From Curtobacterium sp. MCSS17_007 (lineage in GTDB: Bacteria > Actinomycetota > Actinomycetes > Actinomycetales > Microbacteriaceae), in NCBI RefSeq assembly GCF_003234175.2, contig NZ_CP126257.1, forward strand, positions 2,790,001-2,854,000: DNA of 64,000 bases. The letters are read 5' to 3'. Position 1 is the stretch's first letter. Each line of letters starts with the position of its first letter. The position numbers and the translations under genes were made by a program. The notes under the pieces were generated by a model. It was given only the letters and a program-made list of their open reading frames with translations. It was not told where the DNA came from and ran no database searches. Shown piece after piece: positions 8,386 to 16,857 of the stretch.

Positions 8386-9252
8386 ATGACGCGTGTTGTG
8401 GTGACCGGAGGCAGCGGCAAGCTCGGACGGGCGGTCGTCCGCGACCTCGACGAGCACGGGTACGACGTGGTCCTGCTCGACCGGGTGCCCTCCCCCGACA
8501 AGCCGGAACGGGTGCCCTTCGTCCGCATCGACCTCAGCGACTACGGCCAGGTGCTCGGTGCGCTGACCGGCATCGACGACCGCTACGACCGCGTCGACGC
8601 CGTGGTGCACCTCGCCGCCGTGCCCGCCCCCGGCCAGGTGCCCGACGTCGCCCTCATCACGAACAACGTCACCGCGTCGATCAACGTGTTCCACGCCGCC
8701 CGCGTCGCACGGATCAAGAACGTCGTGTGGGCGTCGAGCGAGACCCTGCTCGGCATCCCGATGGGCGAGCACCACCCGCCCTACCTGCCCGTCGACGAGG
8801 AGTTCGCCGTCCGCCCGCAGTCGTCGTACTCGCTGGGCAAGGCCGTCGAGGAGGAGATGGCCCGCCACTTCACGCACTGGGACCCGGAGCTGAAGATGAT
8901 CGGGCTGCGCTTCTCCAACGTGATGGACGAGACCGACTACCCGTCGTTCCCGTGGGATGCCTCGCCCGAGGCCAAGACGTTCAACCTCTGGTCCTACATC
9001 GACTCCCGCGACGGCGCGCAGGCGGTGCGCAAGTCACTCGAGGCCGAGCTCACCGGGTTCGAGGCGTTCGTCATCGCGAGCCCCGACACCGTGATGGACA
9101 CCCCGACCATCGAGCTCGTCGAGCGCTTCGTGCCGGACATCGAGCGCCGCACGGACATCGACGGCACGAGCTCGCTCCTGTCGAGCGAGAAGGCCCGCGA
9201 GCTCCTCGGCTACGCCCCCGAGCACACGTGGCGCAACCACCGCTCGAGCTGA
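8386..9252 (+). CDS. NAD-dependent epimerase/dehydratase (extended SDR)
   Basis: A 288-residue extended short-chain dehydrogenase. TGGSGKLG (about residues 7-14) is the GxxGxxG nucleotide loop, D35 ends the second strand, HLAAVPAP matches the family's motif after strand 4, and SYSLGK carries the YxxxK active-site pair. It probably acts on a nucleotide-sugar or a free sugar acid; uronate dehydrogenases look similar, but the sequence alone does not decide. The start is the ATG at 8386 with GGAG 9 bases upstream. It follows tetR by 123 bases, so it may not belong to that transcript. Confidence 0.85.
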   Translation: MTRVVVTGGSGKLGRAVVRDLDEHGYDVVLLDRVPSPDKPERVPFVRIDLSDYGQVLGALTGIDDRYDRVDAVVHLAAVPAPGQVPDVALITNNVTASINVFHAARVARIKNVVWASSETLLGIPMGEHHPPYLPVDEEFAVRPQSSYSLGKAVEEEMARHFTHWDPELKMIGLRFSNVMDETDYPSFPWDASPEAKTFNLWSYIDSRDGAQAVRKSLEAELTGFEAFVIASPDTVMDTPTIELVERFVPDIERRTDIDGTSSLLSSEKARELLGYAPEHTWRNHRSS

Positions 9253-9276
9253 CCGGAGGGGAGGTGCGGGGCGGCC

Positions 9277-10902
9277 TCAGGACGTCGGTGCGAGCAGCAG
9301 GCCGTCCAGCACCAGGTCCCGCACCCGGGGCAGCAGGTCGGCTGACAGTGCGGCCTCGTCGACGCCGGTGATCTGCGCGATGGCACCCGTGATCGCCGCG
9401 ACCGAGAGCTCCCCGTCGCACGCGCCCACGAACGCGGCGAGCGCCGTGTCCGCGTCCACGCGCCGACCGAAGCCGCCGCCCTGCACGAGGGTGATCACCG
9501 TCGGGTCGTCGTTCCCGGGCCAGTAGTGCCGCTCCTCGGTGACGTCGCCCGCGACCCGGAGGTGCGCGGCCGCGAGGGCGGCGTCGTCCTGGGCCGCGAG
9601 CCACTCGGCGGCGTCGAGCACCCGCGCGACCGTCGCACCGAGCCCCGCGGGGTTGGAGCCGAGCGCTTCGGGGACGCGTTCGAAGCGCCGGAGGTGCGCC
9701 GCGCCTCCCGGCTGCCCCTGGCCGGCACGACCGGGCCGCCGCACCACGACGTACCCGAAGCCGACCCCGGTCACGCGACGCGCGGTGAAGTCGTCGAGCC
9801 AGGCGCCGACCAGGGTGTCGAACGCTGCCGTGCCGGGCTTCGTCCCGCCGTCGCGGATCCACGTCTCGGCGTAGGCCGGCGGGTCCTCGCGCTCCCGTTC
9901 GACGACCCAGGCGTCCAGCGCGCCGTCCGCGAACCACGAGCGGACCCGGTCCAGCCCGTCGACGCCCCAGTGGTACTCCCAGTTGCCGAGCAGCTGCGCG
10001 GTCCCGCCGGGCTCGAGGTGGTCGGCCAACCCGCGCAGCACGGTCTCGACGAGCGCGTCGCCGACCATCCCGCCGTCGCGGTACTCGTACGAGGGCACGT
10101 CGTCGCGCCGCGGGGTGATCACGAACGGCGGGTTGGAGACGATCCGGTCGAACCGCTCCCCCGCCACCGGCTCGTACAGCGATCCGAGCCGGAACTCGAT
10201 GCCGTCGATGCCGTTCAGGTGGGCGTTGAACCGGGCGATGTCGAGTGCGCGGCGCGAGATGTCGGTGGCGACGACCTGCTCGGCGAAGCGCCGGGCGTGC
10301 ATGGCCTGGATCCCGCAGCCCGTGCCGAGGTCGAGCACCCGCCGGACGGGCACGGGGATCTGCAGACCCGACAGCGTCGTGGTCGCACCGCCGATGCCCA
10401 GCACGTGCTCCTCGCCGAGGGCGGTCCCGAGCGCGAGCTCGCCGAGGTCCGAGACGATCCACCAGCTGCCGGCACCGAGGTCGTCGACGAAGGCGTACGG
10501 GCGCAGGTCGACCGCGGGGTGCACCCGCACGTGGTCGACGTCGGGAGCACCGGCGTCATCGGTGTCGTCGTCGATCCGCAGCAACCCCGCGGCGAGCACC
10601 CCGTCGAGTCCCGCGGCGGGGAGGGCCCGCTCGGCGTCGGCGCGATCGACCGGGAGCCCGAGCACGAAGAGCGTCGCGAGGGTCGTCAGCGGCGTGGTCT
10701 CCCGCGCGGCGAGCGCCCGCAGCGCGGCGACCCGCGAGCCGCGGTGCAGCGACGCGGCGGCCTCGGCCCCCCAGAGCGCGTCGATGCGCTCGACGGTGAA
10801 GCCGGCCGCGTCGAGGTCCGCGGCGAGCGCCGTGGTCACCGCGGGATCGGTCGTGATCGTCGGCAGCTCGTGCGCCGCGGGCGTGCGGGGTGCCGTGGTC
10901 AC
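9277..10902 (-). CDS. Class I SAM-dependent methyltransferase with NPPF motif
   Basis: A 541-residue protein. The central Rossmann domain has motif I DLGTGCG (191-197), VATDIS after strand 2, and NPPF (257-260), the signature of methyltransferases that modify amide or exocyclic nitrogen, such as HemK/PrmC and the RlmG/RsmC group. An N-terminal domain of about 150 residues and a 150-residue C-terminal region flank it, as in other actinobacterial members. The target (release factor, rRNA or something else) is not decided by sequence. Its GTG start overlaps the stop of the ArsR gene by 4 bases (GTGA), with GAGGAGG upstream, so the two are probably translationally coupled. Confidence 0.82.
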   Translation of the reverse strand: MTTAPRTPAAHELPTITTDPAVTTALAADLDAAGFTVERIDALWGAEAAASLHRGSRVAALRALAARETTPLTTLATLFVLGLPVDRADAERALPAAGLDGVLAAGLLRIDDDTDDAGAPDVDHVRVHPAVDLRPYAFVDDLGAGSWWIVSDLGELALGTALGEEHVLGIGGATTTLSGLQIPVPVRRVLDLGTGCGIQAMHARRFAEQVVATDISRRALDIARFNAHLNGIDGIEFRLGSLYEPVAGERFDRIVSNPPFVITPRRDDVPSYEYRDGGMVGDALVETVLRGLADHLEPGGTAQLLGNWEYHWGVDGLDRVRSWFADGALDAWVVEREREDPPAYAETWIRDGGTKPGTAAFDTLVGAWLDDFTARRVTGVGFGYVVVRRPGRAGQGQPGGAAHLRRFERVPEALGSNPAGLGATVARVLDAAEWLAAQDDAALAAAHLRVAGDVTEERHYWPGNDDPTVITLVQGGGFGRRVDADTALAAFVGACDGELSVAAITGAIAQITGVDEAALSADLLPRVRDLVLDGLLLAPTS

Positions 10903-11276
10903 GCGGGGACCTCCTCGCGCATGATCGCCGACGGCACCTGCCATCCGGCCACCAGGTCGAGCAGCCCGGGGAACCGCTGCTGCACGTCCTCGACGCGGAC
11001 GCGGCTCGACCGGGTCAGGCCCTCCTGGTGCTGCTCGAGCAGTCCCGCCTCGCGCAGGACCCGGAAGTGGTGGGTGAGCGTGGACTTCGGCCGGTCGACC
11101 CCGACCCACCCGCAGCTGCGCACCCCGCCCGCGGCATCGACCAGGTAGCGGTGCAGGATCGCCAACCGGATCGGGTCGCTCAGCGCGTCGAGCACGACGG
11201 GCAGCTCCATCTCGGCGGCGGTCGGCTGCGGCAGGCGTTCGGCCGGACCGACGGGGTCCACGGGCGCAGTGGGCAT
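10899..11276 (-). CDS. ArsR-type winged-helix regulator
   Basis: A 125-residue helix-turn-helix protein. The winged helix spans about residues 25-95, with LSDPIRLAILHRYL as helix 1-2 and STLTHHFRVLREAGLL as the recognition helix. The metal-binding Cys pairs of classic ArsR/SmtB sensors are absent, so the signal is probably not a metal. It lies divergent from an MFS transporter with a perfect 7+7 palindrome between, and its stop overlaps the methyltransferase start. Probable role: repressor of the transporter and of its own two-gene unit. The ATG at 11276 is preceded by TACCGT at a 7-base distance, close to leaderless spacing. Confidence 0.87.
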   Translation of the reverse strand: MPTAPVDPVGPAERLPQPTAAEMELPVVLDALSDPIRLAILHRYLVDAAGGVRSCGWVGVDRPKSTLTHHFRVLREAGLLEQHQEGLTRSSRVRVEDVQQRFPGLLDLVAGWQVPSAIMREEVPA

Positions 11277-11306
11277 GGCACCGACGGTAGCACCGTCGCA
11301 CTCGCA

Positions 11307-11324
11307 GTACGACTTGCGTCGTAC
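11307..11324. promoter_or_regulatory. Palindromic operator GTACGAC-N4-GTCGTAC
   Basis: Perfect 7-base arms at 11307-11313 and 11318-11324. A related half-site, GCAGTACGA, recurs at 11334-11342. The palindrome covers the -35 position of the arsR promoter (-10 box at 11284-11289) and could overlap the MFS promoter on the other strand. It is the obvious binding site for the ArsR-type protein. Confidence 0.75.
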
Positions 11325-11389
11325 AGTCGAAGTGCAGTACGAATGCAGTCGAACAGGTGGGCATGCCGTCCGCCAGGAAGGGGTGCCCC

Positions 11390-12652
11390 GTGCAGCAGTC
11401 CGCCCGCTCCGTCGCCGGCTTCTGGATCCTCGCAGCGATGCTGCTCGCCGCCGTGGCGTCCTCGGCGGTCCCGTCCCCGATCTACCCCGTGTACGCCGCC
11501 GAGTGGCACCTCAGCCCGCTCGTCCTCACGGGCGTGTTCGCCGTGTACGTCGCCGGCCTCCTGACGAGCCTGCTCGTCGCCGGCCGCCTGTCGGACCACG
11601 TCGGCCGGAAGCCCGTGCTCGTCGTCGGCGGCCTCGGCGTGACCCTGTCGCTCGGCCTGTTCGCCATCGCCGACGGCGTCGGAGCGCTCATCGTGGACCG
11701 CATCGTCCAGGGCGCCTCGGTCGGCCTGCTCATGGGTGCCCTCGGCGCAGCACTGCTCGACCACTCGCTCGACCGCCACCCCTCGCTCGCCGGGGTCCTC
11801 AACGGCGCCGTCCCGCCGATCGCCCTCGCCACCGGAGCGGTCGCGAGCGGCGCGCTCGTCGAGTGGGGCCCGGCACCGGAGCAGCTCGTGTACGTCGTCT
11901 TCGGCGCCCTGCTCCTGCTGCTCGTCCTCGCGCTGGTCGTCGTCCCCGAGCGTGCACCGAAGCGCCCCGGTGCGCTCCGCTCCCTCCGCCCGACGGTGAG
12001 CGTGCCGCGGTCCTCGCGACGGCTCTTCCGCAGCGTCGCGGGCTCCCTCGTCGCGAGCTGGGCGCTCGGCGGGCTCTTCCTGTCGCTGGTCCCCTCGGCC
12101 CTCGGCCAGGTCTTCGGCATCACCAACCACTTCGCCGCCGGCGCGCTCATCGCCGTCGTCACGGGCGTCGGCGCGCTGACCGGCCTGTCGATCCAGCGCA
12201 TGGACACCCGCCGCGCGGTGCTGCTCGGGCTCGTCGCCCTCGTGCTCGGCCCCGTCGTCACGGTCGGTTTCCTCGTCGCGCACGCCCTGCCCGGCGTCGT
12301 CGTCGGGAGCGCGGTCGCCGGGGTCGGCTTCGGTGCCGGGTTCCAGGCGCCCCTGCGCATGCTCCTCGCCACGGCGGCTCCGACGCACCGCGCCGGACTG
12401 CTCTCGACGGTGTACGTCGTGAGCTACCTGGCCTTCGGCGTCCCCGCGGTCGTGGGCGGACTGCTCGAACCGAGGGTGGGCCTCGTCCCGGTGATCGCCG
12501 GGTACGGCGGCTTCATCGTCCTCGCCGCCGCGGTCGCCCTCGTGCTGCAGCTGACCTCGCGCGAGGCCGCGTCGAGCGAGGAGCGTGCCGCCGAGGTGGT
12601 CGAGCGCACGGCGACGGGCTCGGTCCGCGTCAGCGCGACGCCCGCGGACTAG
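11390..12652 (+). CDS. MFS transporter, drug-efflux type
   Basis: A 420-residue major facilitator protein with about 12 membrane helices. GRLSDHVGRKP between helices 2 and 3 is MFS motif A. The conserved charged loop and the halves of about six helices each fit proton-coupled exporters; substrates are unknown. The GTG at 11390 is chosen because AGGAAGGGG lies 7 bases upstream; an in-frame ATG at 11357 lacks such a site and lies close to the operator. Divergent from the ArsR-type gene, which probably controls it. Confidence 0.87.
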   Translation: MQQSARSVAGFWILAAMLLAAVASSAVPSPIYPVYAAEWHLSPLVLTGVFAVYVAGLLTSLLVAGRLSDHVGRKPVLVVGGLGVTLSLGLFAIADGVGALIVDRIVQGASVGLLMGALGAALLDHSLDRHPSLAGVLNGAVPPIALATGAVASGALVEWGPAPEQLVYVVFGALLLLLVLALVVVPERAPKRPGALRSLRPTVSVPRSSRRLFRSVAGSLVASWALGGLFLSLVPSALGQVFGITNHFAAGALIAVVTGVGALTGLSIQRMDTRRAVLLGLVALVLGPVVTVGFLVAHALPGVVVGSAVAGVGFGAGFQAPLRMLLATAAPTHRAGLLSTVYVVSYLAFGVPAVVGGLLEPRVGLVPVIAGYGGFIVLAAAVALVLQLTSREAASSEERAAEVVERTATGSVRVSATPAD

Positions 12653-12697
12653 TCACCCGAGGACCGCACGCCCCCGCACGCGGCGCGCATCGTCGGG

Positions 12698-13168
12698 TCA
12701 GTGCCCCGGACGCGCCTGCTTCGGGCGGGGACGGGCACGGACCCCGGTGCTCCGGTGCGCGTCGGCGTGCGCGGCGTCGACGTCGGCCTTGCCCCGGTCG
12801 GCGACGCGTCGCAGCCACTGGGGGCCGTGCGCCTTCGCCCAGTCCCAGAAGCGGTGCAGCTGCGCGCGCAGCCACGTGATGATCCGGTGGAAGAAGTGGA
12901 ACTCGCTCGCCAGGATCGTCAGACCGATGAACACCACGAGCCACCCCGGCCCGGGCAGCGGCACGAGGACGAGCCCGATCACCACGACGAGTCCGCCGAC
13001 GATCCCGACCAGCACCTTGTAGAAGAGGTGCCACCCCGGCCGTGCGTGGATCCACGCGCGCAGGCGACGGAACCACCGGAAGCGGCGGTGCCGGTCGTCG
13101 GCATCGGTCTCGGGAGCCGTGGTGTCGGCACGCACGACCGCGTCGGGTCGCTCGTGGGTGTCGTCCAT
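12698..13168 (-). CDS. PGPGW-motif membrane protein (TIGR02611-like)
   Basis: A 156-residue protein with a charged, His/Arg-rich N-terminus, a membrane segment (about residues 48-68), the diagnostic PLPGPGW turn, a second membrane segment (IGLTILASEF), and a basic amphipathic tail. The PGPGW family is of unknown function. The ATG at 13168 stands 6 bases after TAGGTT on the minus strand, with no ribosome-binding site. It is convergent with the MFS gene, 45 bases away. Confidence 0.82.
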   Translation of the reverse strand: MDDTHERPDAVVRADTTAPETDADDRHRRFRWFRRLRAWIHARPGWHLFYKVLVGIVGGLVVVIGLVLVPLPGPGWLVVFIGLTILASEFHFFHRIITWLRAQLHRFWDWAKAHGPQWLRRVADRGKADVDAAHADAHRSTGVRARPRPKQARPGH

Positions 13169-13174
13169 GGCGGC

Positions 13175-13180
13175 AACCTA
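13175..13180 (-). promoter_or_regulatory. -10 box TAGGTT, leaderless spacing
   Basis: On the minus strand TAGGTT is followed by GCCGCC and the ATG at 13168. The 6-base gap is the leaderless pattern seen repeatedly in this window. Confidence 0.55.
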
Positions 13181-13250
13181 GGACGCGCGGCTGGGAAACG
13201 GCGGCGGAACCGGTCCACGCGACGTGGGCGCTCCGACGGTGGCGAGCGCC

Positions 13251-13290
13251 GCCTCCCGTCCGCCGCACCGTCGGCTCCGGGCCGGGAGGC
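13251..13290. repeat. GCCTCCCG/CGGGAGGC inverted pair
   Basis: GCCTCCCG at 13251-13258 and CGGGAGGC at 13283-13290, part of the dispersed GGACGGGAGGC family, here with the arms in the opposite order. It lies just past the stop of the DksA-like gene and can form an 8-base stem. Confidence 0.6.
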
Positions 13291-13293
13291 GCG

Positions 13294-13626
13294 TCACGCG
13301 TGCGCGACGCACGTCGCGGCCCACGGGACCGCGGCCAGACGGGCCTCCGGGATCGGCTCGCCGCCGACCGCGCACCGGCCGTACGTCCCGGCGTCGAGCC
13401 GCGCGAGCGCGGCGTCGACCATCCGGATCCGGTCGCGGGCCGCGTTGCGAACCGCGCCGAGCGAGCCGCGCTCCCAGGCCAGCGTCGCACCCTCGGGGTC
13501 GTGCTCGTCGTCGGAGTTGGCGTCCTGCCGGGCGTCGCTGACGTCCCGCATGCTGCGCTCGACGTCGGCGAGCAGCCGCTCGTTGCGCCGCCGTTCGTCG
13601 GTCAGGGCTGCACGGGCGTCGTCCAT
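13294..13626 (-). CDS. TraR/DksA-type protein with partly lost zinc finger
   Basis: A 110-residue protein with an N-terminal coiled coil (ERRRNERLLADVERSM onward) and a C-terminal zinc-finger-like end. The family pattern CxxC...CxxC is reduced: Cys85 is kept but the second Cys is Gly88 (CAVG), Cys106 is kept and the fourth Cys is His109 (CVAH). A four-Cys site therefore cannot form; a Cys/Cys/His site or a metal-free finger is possible. DksA proteins act on RNA polymerase through the secondary channel, but this role is uncertain here. The ATG at 13626 follows TACGGT by 7 bases. Confidence 0.8.
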   Translation of the reverse strand: MDDARAALTDERRRNERLLADVERSMRDVSDARQDANSDDEHDPEGATLAWERGSLGAVRNAARDRIRMVDAALARLDAGTYGRCAVGGEPIPEARLAAVPWAATCVAHA

Positions 13627-13682
13627 GCCGACGACCGTAGTCGTGTCGGAATGCGGTCGGAGCAGCATGCGTTCGCATCGGC

Positions 13683-14714
13683 ATGACGAAGATCGGGTTC
13701 CTGTCCTTCGGGCACTGGCGCGACGTACCGGGCTCGCGCGTCCGCAGCGGCCGCGAGGCTCTCGTGCAGGCGATCGACCTCGCCGTCGCCGCCGAGGAAG
13801 CAGGCGTCGACGGCGCCTACTTCCGCGTGCACCACTTCGCCCCGCAGCAGGCCGCACCGTTCCCCCTGCTCTCCGCGATCGCCGCCCGGACCAACCGCAT
13901 CGAGATCGGCACCGGTGTGATCGACATGCGCTACGAGAACCCGCTGTACATGGCCGAGGAAGCCGCGGCCACCGACCTCATCTCCGGCGGCCGACTGCAG
14001 CTCGGCGTCTCGCGGGGGTCACCCGAGACCGCCCTCGCCGGCTACCAGCAGTTCGGCTACGTACCCGAGGCGCACGACGCCAACGGCGGCGACATGGCCC
14101 GGGCGCACACGGACGTGTTCCGGCGCGCGATCGCGGGCGAGCCGATGGCGCACGCGAACCCGCAGATGACCGGGTCGGCCGGGTCGCTGCCGGTGTTCCC
14201 CCTGTCGGACACGCTGCCCGACCGCATCTGGTGGGGTGCCGGCACCCGCGCCACCGCCGAGTGGACGGCCGAGCAGGGCATGAACCTCATGTCGTCGACC
14301 CTGCTCACCGAGGACACCGGCGTGCCCTTCGACCAGCTGCAGGCCGAGCAGATCGAACGGTTCCGCACGACCTGGCGCGAGATGGGCTGGGAGCGGACGC
14401 CGCGGGTCTCGGTGTCGCGCAGCATCATCCCCATCACCGACGACGAGTCGCGGCACTACTTCGGTGTCCGCGCGCAGGTCGAGGGGCAGGACCAGGTCGG
14501 GCACCTCGACGGCGGGCTCGCCCGCTTCGGCCGCTCGTACATCGGGGAACCGGAGCAGCTCGTCGCCGAGCTCGCGGCCGACGCCGCCGTCCGGGCAGCC
14601 GACACCGTGCTCGTCACGGTGCCGAACCAGCTCGGGGTCGACTTCAACGCCCGACTGCTCGCCGCGACGAGGGCCGTGATGGACGAGGTCGACGCGGCGG
14701 CCGTCCCCGCGTAG
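13683..14714 (+). CDS. LLM-class flavin-dependent oxidoreductase (second copy)
   Basis: A 343-residue luciferase-like monooxygenase. It shares with the 3535 gene the opening IGFLSFGHW, the segment IGTGVIDMRYENP, LISGGRLQLGVSRG and the late WWGAGTRATAEW, so the two are paralogues with distinct sequence. Cofactor is FMNH2 or F420; substrate unknown. The ATG at 13683 has only a distant GGAG about 20 bases upstream, so the start is less certain than for other genes. It is divergent from the DksA-like gene and convergent with the ASCH gene, 10 bases away. Confidence 0.87.
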   Translation: MTKIGFLSFGHWRDVPGSRVRSGREALVQAIDLAVAAEEAGVDGAYFRVHHFAPQQAAPFPLLSAIAARTNRIEIGTGVIDMRYENPLYMAEEAAATDLISGGRLQLGVSRGSPETALAGYQQFGYVPEAHDANGGDMARAHTDVFRRAIAGEPMAHANPQMTGSAGSLPVFPLSDTLPDRIWWGAGTRATAEWTAEQGMNLMSSTLLTEDTGVPFDQLQAEQIERFRTTWREMGWERTPRVSVSRSIIPITDDESRHYFGVRAQVEGQDQVGHLDGGLARFGRSYIGEPEQLVAELAADAAVRAADTVLVTVPNQLGVDFNARLLAATRAVMDEVDAAAVPA

Positions 14715-14724
14715 GGCTCCCCGC

Positions 14725-15207
14725 TCAGGCCTCGGTGGGCGCCTCCGGCCAGAGCAGCCGGAAGCGCTCGCACAGCACCGGCATGTCCGGCTCGTACCCG
14801 CGGGGGTTCTCCGAGTGCTCGCGCCAGTACCGCTCGTGCACCGCGCGCCAGTGCGCGAGCGTGCGGTCGCCCTCACCCTCGGCGCGGGCGTGCTCCGCGC
14901 CGACCTGGTCGAACGGCACGACCTGCAGGTCGGTCGTCTCGATCACCGCGCGGGGCTCGCCCCGACCGTCGAGGATCACTGAGAGCTCGCCGACCTCGGG
15001 GAGCGGGTCGCCGGTGGCCTCGTAGTCCCACATCGACGACGCCGTGCCGTCCTTGATGCCCCGGAGCACCAGGTCGAGCAGCCCGTCCGCGTGGCCGGGC
15101 GTCGCGCCGAACGCCCACGCCTCCGGCACGGCCTCCGGCAGCTCCGGCGCCTCGTCGCGGCGGGCGGCCCAGAAGGCGGACAGGGTCTCTGCGTCGGCGG
15201 TGATCAC
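14725..15207 (-). CDS. ASCH-domain protein
   Basis: A 160-residue protein of the ASCH fold, a beta-barrel related to PUA domains and thought to bind RNA. Typical features: FGATPGHADGLLDLVLRGIKDGTAS (early helix and G-K-x-x-T/S-like loop), WDYEA, ILDGRGEPRAVIETTDLQVVPFDQV (barrel strands), and the C-terminal HWRAVHERYW. Substrate unknown. The GTG at 15207 is 6 bases after TACGGT and lacks a ribosome-binding site, so its mRNA is probably leaderless. Confidence 0.82.
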   Translation of the reverse strand: MITADAETLSAFWAARRDEAPELPEAVPEAWAFGATPGHADGLLDLVLRGIKDGTASSMWDYEATGDPLPEVGELSVILDGRGEPRAVIETTDLQVVPFDQVGAEHARAEGEGDRTLAHWRAVHERYWREHSENPRGYEPDMPVLCERFRLLWPEAPTEA

Positions 15208-15213
15208 CTGCCG

Positions 15214-15219
15214 ACCGTA
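15214..15219 (-). promoter_or_regulatory. -10 box TACGGT, leaderless spacing
   Basis: Minus-strand TACGGT, then CGGCAG, then the GTG at 15207. Confidence 0.55.
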
Positions 15220-15333
15220 GCGCAGGTGCGGCCGGTCCCCCTTGTTGCCGACACCCGCTGTGGGACTGTGGCCGTGCCTCCAGGCTGCGTAGCGTCGGAG
15301 CGCACCATCCACCGCACCCTCGAGGAGCACCCC

Positions 15334-15777
15334 GTGACGCTGCCGGCCGCCGGCTGGTTCCCGGACCCCCAGGACGCCCACCGCCTGCGGTGGTGGGACG
15401 GCCATGCGTGGGGCGGGGCGACGCGGGTGCTGCCGGCACGGCAGGAGCCCGTCGCGCCGGTCGTCGTCGCACCGGCCGGGCCGTCGTTCTCCGTCGAGGG
15501 AGGAGCGGTCCGCGTCGGCTCCTGGGCCTCCGACGGTTCGGTGCAGCGGGTCGGGGCGGCGGCGCTCGTGGCGGTCCTGCTCGCGGTCGTGTCCGTCGTC
15601 TGGAACCCGGTCGCCATCGCGAGCACGCTGGCCGTCGTCGCAGGCGTCGTCGCGATCGTCCGCCCCGGAGTGACCGGCAGGTGGCGGGTGCTGTGGCGCA
15701 GCGCTGCGGCGAGCGCCCTCGTGCTCGCGGTCGCCACGGGTGTGGTCGCCGCGTCGGCGCAGTTCCACCTCTTCTAG
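15334..15777 (+). CDS. DUF2510 membrane protein
   Basis: A 147-residue protein. The N-terminal DUF2510 motif (AGWFPDP...LRWWDGHAW) spans residues 5-30; a linker of about 45 residues follows, then three hydrophobic segments between about 75 and 145. DUF2510 proteins are common in actinobacteria and their function is unknown. The GTG at 15334 has GAGGAG 7 bases upstream. Convergent with xerD. Confidence 0.8.
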   Translation: MTLPAAGWFPDPQDAHRLRWWDGHAWGGATRVLPARQEPVAPVVVAPAGPSFSVEGGAVRVGSWASDGSVQRVGAAALVAVLLAVVSVVWNPVAIASTLAVVAGVVAIVRPGVTGRWRVLWRSAAASALVLAVATGVVAASAQFHLF

Positions 15778-15780
15778 CGC

Positions 15781-15846
15781 AGCGCCCGGCGCTACCGCCA
15801 CGCCCACGGGTGCAGCGCCCGGAGCTACCGCCGCGCCCGCGGGTGC
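15781..15846. repeat. 33-bp tandem duplication of the xerD 3' end
   Basis: 15781-15813 and 15814-15846 match at all but three positions. The second unit holds the xerD stop codon and last codons; the first is a downstream copy, with the same codon frame and stop, lying between xerD and the convergent DUF2510 gene. Confidence 0.85.
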
Positions 15847-16820
15847 GCCGTCTGGTACACGTCGCGCAGCATGTCCGCCGTCACCAGCGTGTAGATCTGC
15901 GTCGTCGCGACGCTCGCGTGGCCGAGCAGCTCCTGCACGACGCGCACGTCCGCGCCGCCCTCGAGCAGGTGCGTCGCGAACGAGTGCCGGAACGTGTGCG
16001 GCGACACGTGCGCGGCGAGTCCGGCCCGCTCCGCCGCCGCCTGGATCACGAGCCACGCGCTCTGCCGCGACAACCGGGCGCCGCGGGCCCCGAGGAACAG
16101 CGCCGGGGTCGACGCTCCCCGCGCCGCGAAGACCGGCCGCGCGCGCACGAGGTAGGCGTCCACCGCGGCGCGTGCGAAGCTGCCGAGCGGCACGACGCGC
16201 TGCTTGTTGCCCTTGCCGGTGACCTTCACGACCGCGAGCCCGTCGCCCTCGTCGTCCTCGGGGTCGGACAGGGTCGTGACGTCGTCCACGGACAGCCCGA
16301 CCGCCTCGGAGATGCGCGCACCGGTGGCGTAGAGCAGCTCCAGGAGCGCCCGGTCCCGCAGCTGCACGGGGTCGTCGTCCGCCGCGCCCGCCGCGCCGAG
16401 CAGCCGCTCCATGTCGTCGACCGAGATCGCCTTCGGCAGTCGGGCCGGTGCCTTCGGCGGGCGGACGGCCGTCGCCGGGTCGAGCGGTACCCACCCCTCC
16501 GCCGCGGCGAAGGCGGTGAAGGAACGCACCGAGCTGAGCATCCGGGCGACGGACCGGGGTGCGAGCGGCTGCTCCGGTCGGGTGGTCAGGTGCATCACGA
16601 AGCCGGCGACGTCCCCGCGCGCGAGCCGTGCGACGTCGGCGACCGCCGCCGCTCCCCCGGCTCGGCCGGCACCGTCCGAGTCGACCGTCGGCGCCGACGC
16701 GAGCCACTCCGCGAAGACGGCCAGGTCCCGTCGGTAGGCAGCCACCGTGTGCTGGGACAGCCCCCGCTCCACGGCGACGTGCCGCAGGTAGGTGTCGGTG
16801 GCGCGGTCGAGCGGGATCAC
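15825..16820 (-). CDS. xerD: Site-specific tyrosine recombinase XerD
   Basis: A 331-residue tyrosine recombinase that, with XerC, resolves chromosome dimers at dif. The N-terminal SAM-like domain covers residues 1-105 and the catalytic domain 130-331. Active-site residues are visible: Arg169 (GARISE), a Lys in TGKGNK (201-206), His275 and Arg278 (HTFRH), His301 (LLGHASV) and the nucleophile Tyr310. Position near pyrG and a Nudix gene is the usual actinobacterial xerD setting, which favours XerD over a mobile-element integrase. The GTG at 16820 follows TAGTTT by 6 bases with no ribosome-binding site. Confidence 0.92.
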   Translation of the reverse strand: MIPLDRATDTYLRHVAVERGLSQHTVAAYRRDLAVFAEWLASAPTVDSDGAGRAGGAAAVADVARLARGDVAGFVMHLTTRPEQPLAPRSVARMLSSVRSFTAFAAAEGWVPLDPATAVRPPKAPARLPKAISVDDMERLLGAAGAADDDPVQLRDRALLELLYATGARISEAVGLSVDDVTTLSDPEDDEGDGLAVVKVTGKGNKQRVVPLGSFARAAVDAYLVRARPVFAARGASTPALFLGARGARLSRQSAWLVIQAAAERAGLAAHVSPHTFRHSFATHLLEGGADVRVVQELLGHASVATTQIYTLVTADMLRDVYQTAHPRARR

Positions 16821-16826
16821 GCCACA

Positions 16827-16832
16827 AAACTA
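16827..16832 (-). promoter_or_regulatory. -10 box TAGTTT of xerD, leaderless spacing
   Basis: Minus-strand TAGTTT, then TGTGGC, then the GTG at 16820. Confidence 0.6.
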
Positions 16833-16857
16833 GTGCGGCACCGCCCCGCAGGCGGGG

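Noticed and set aside
3535..14714. The two luciferase-like genes as a recent duplication
   Set aside because: They share only family motifs and differ over most of their length, so the split is old.
15825..16820. Tyrosine recombinase as a sign of an integrated element
   Set aside because: Length, residues and the pyrG-Nudix neighbourhood match housekeeping xerD; no attachment repeats or phage genes are near.
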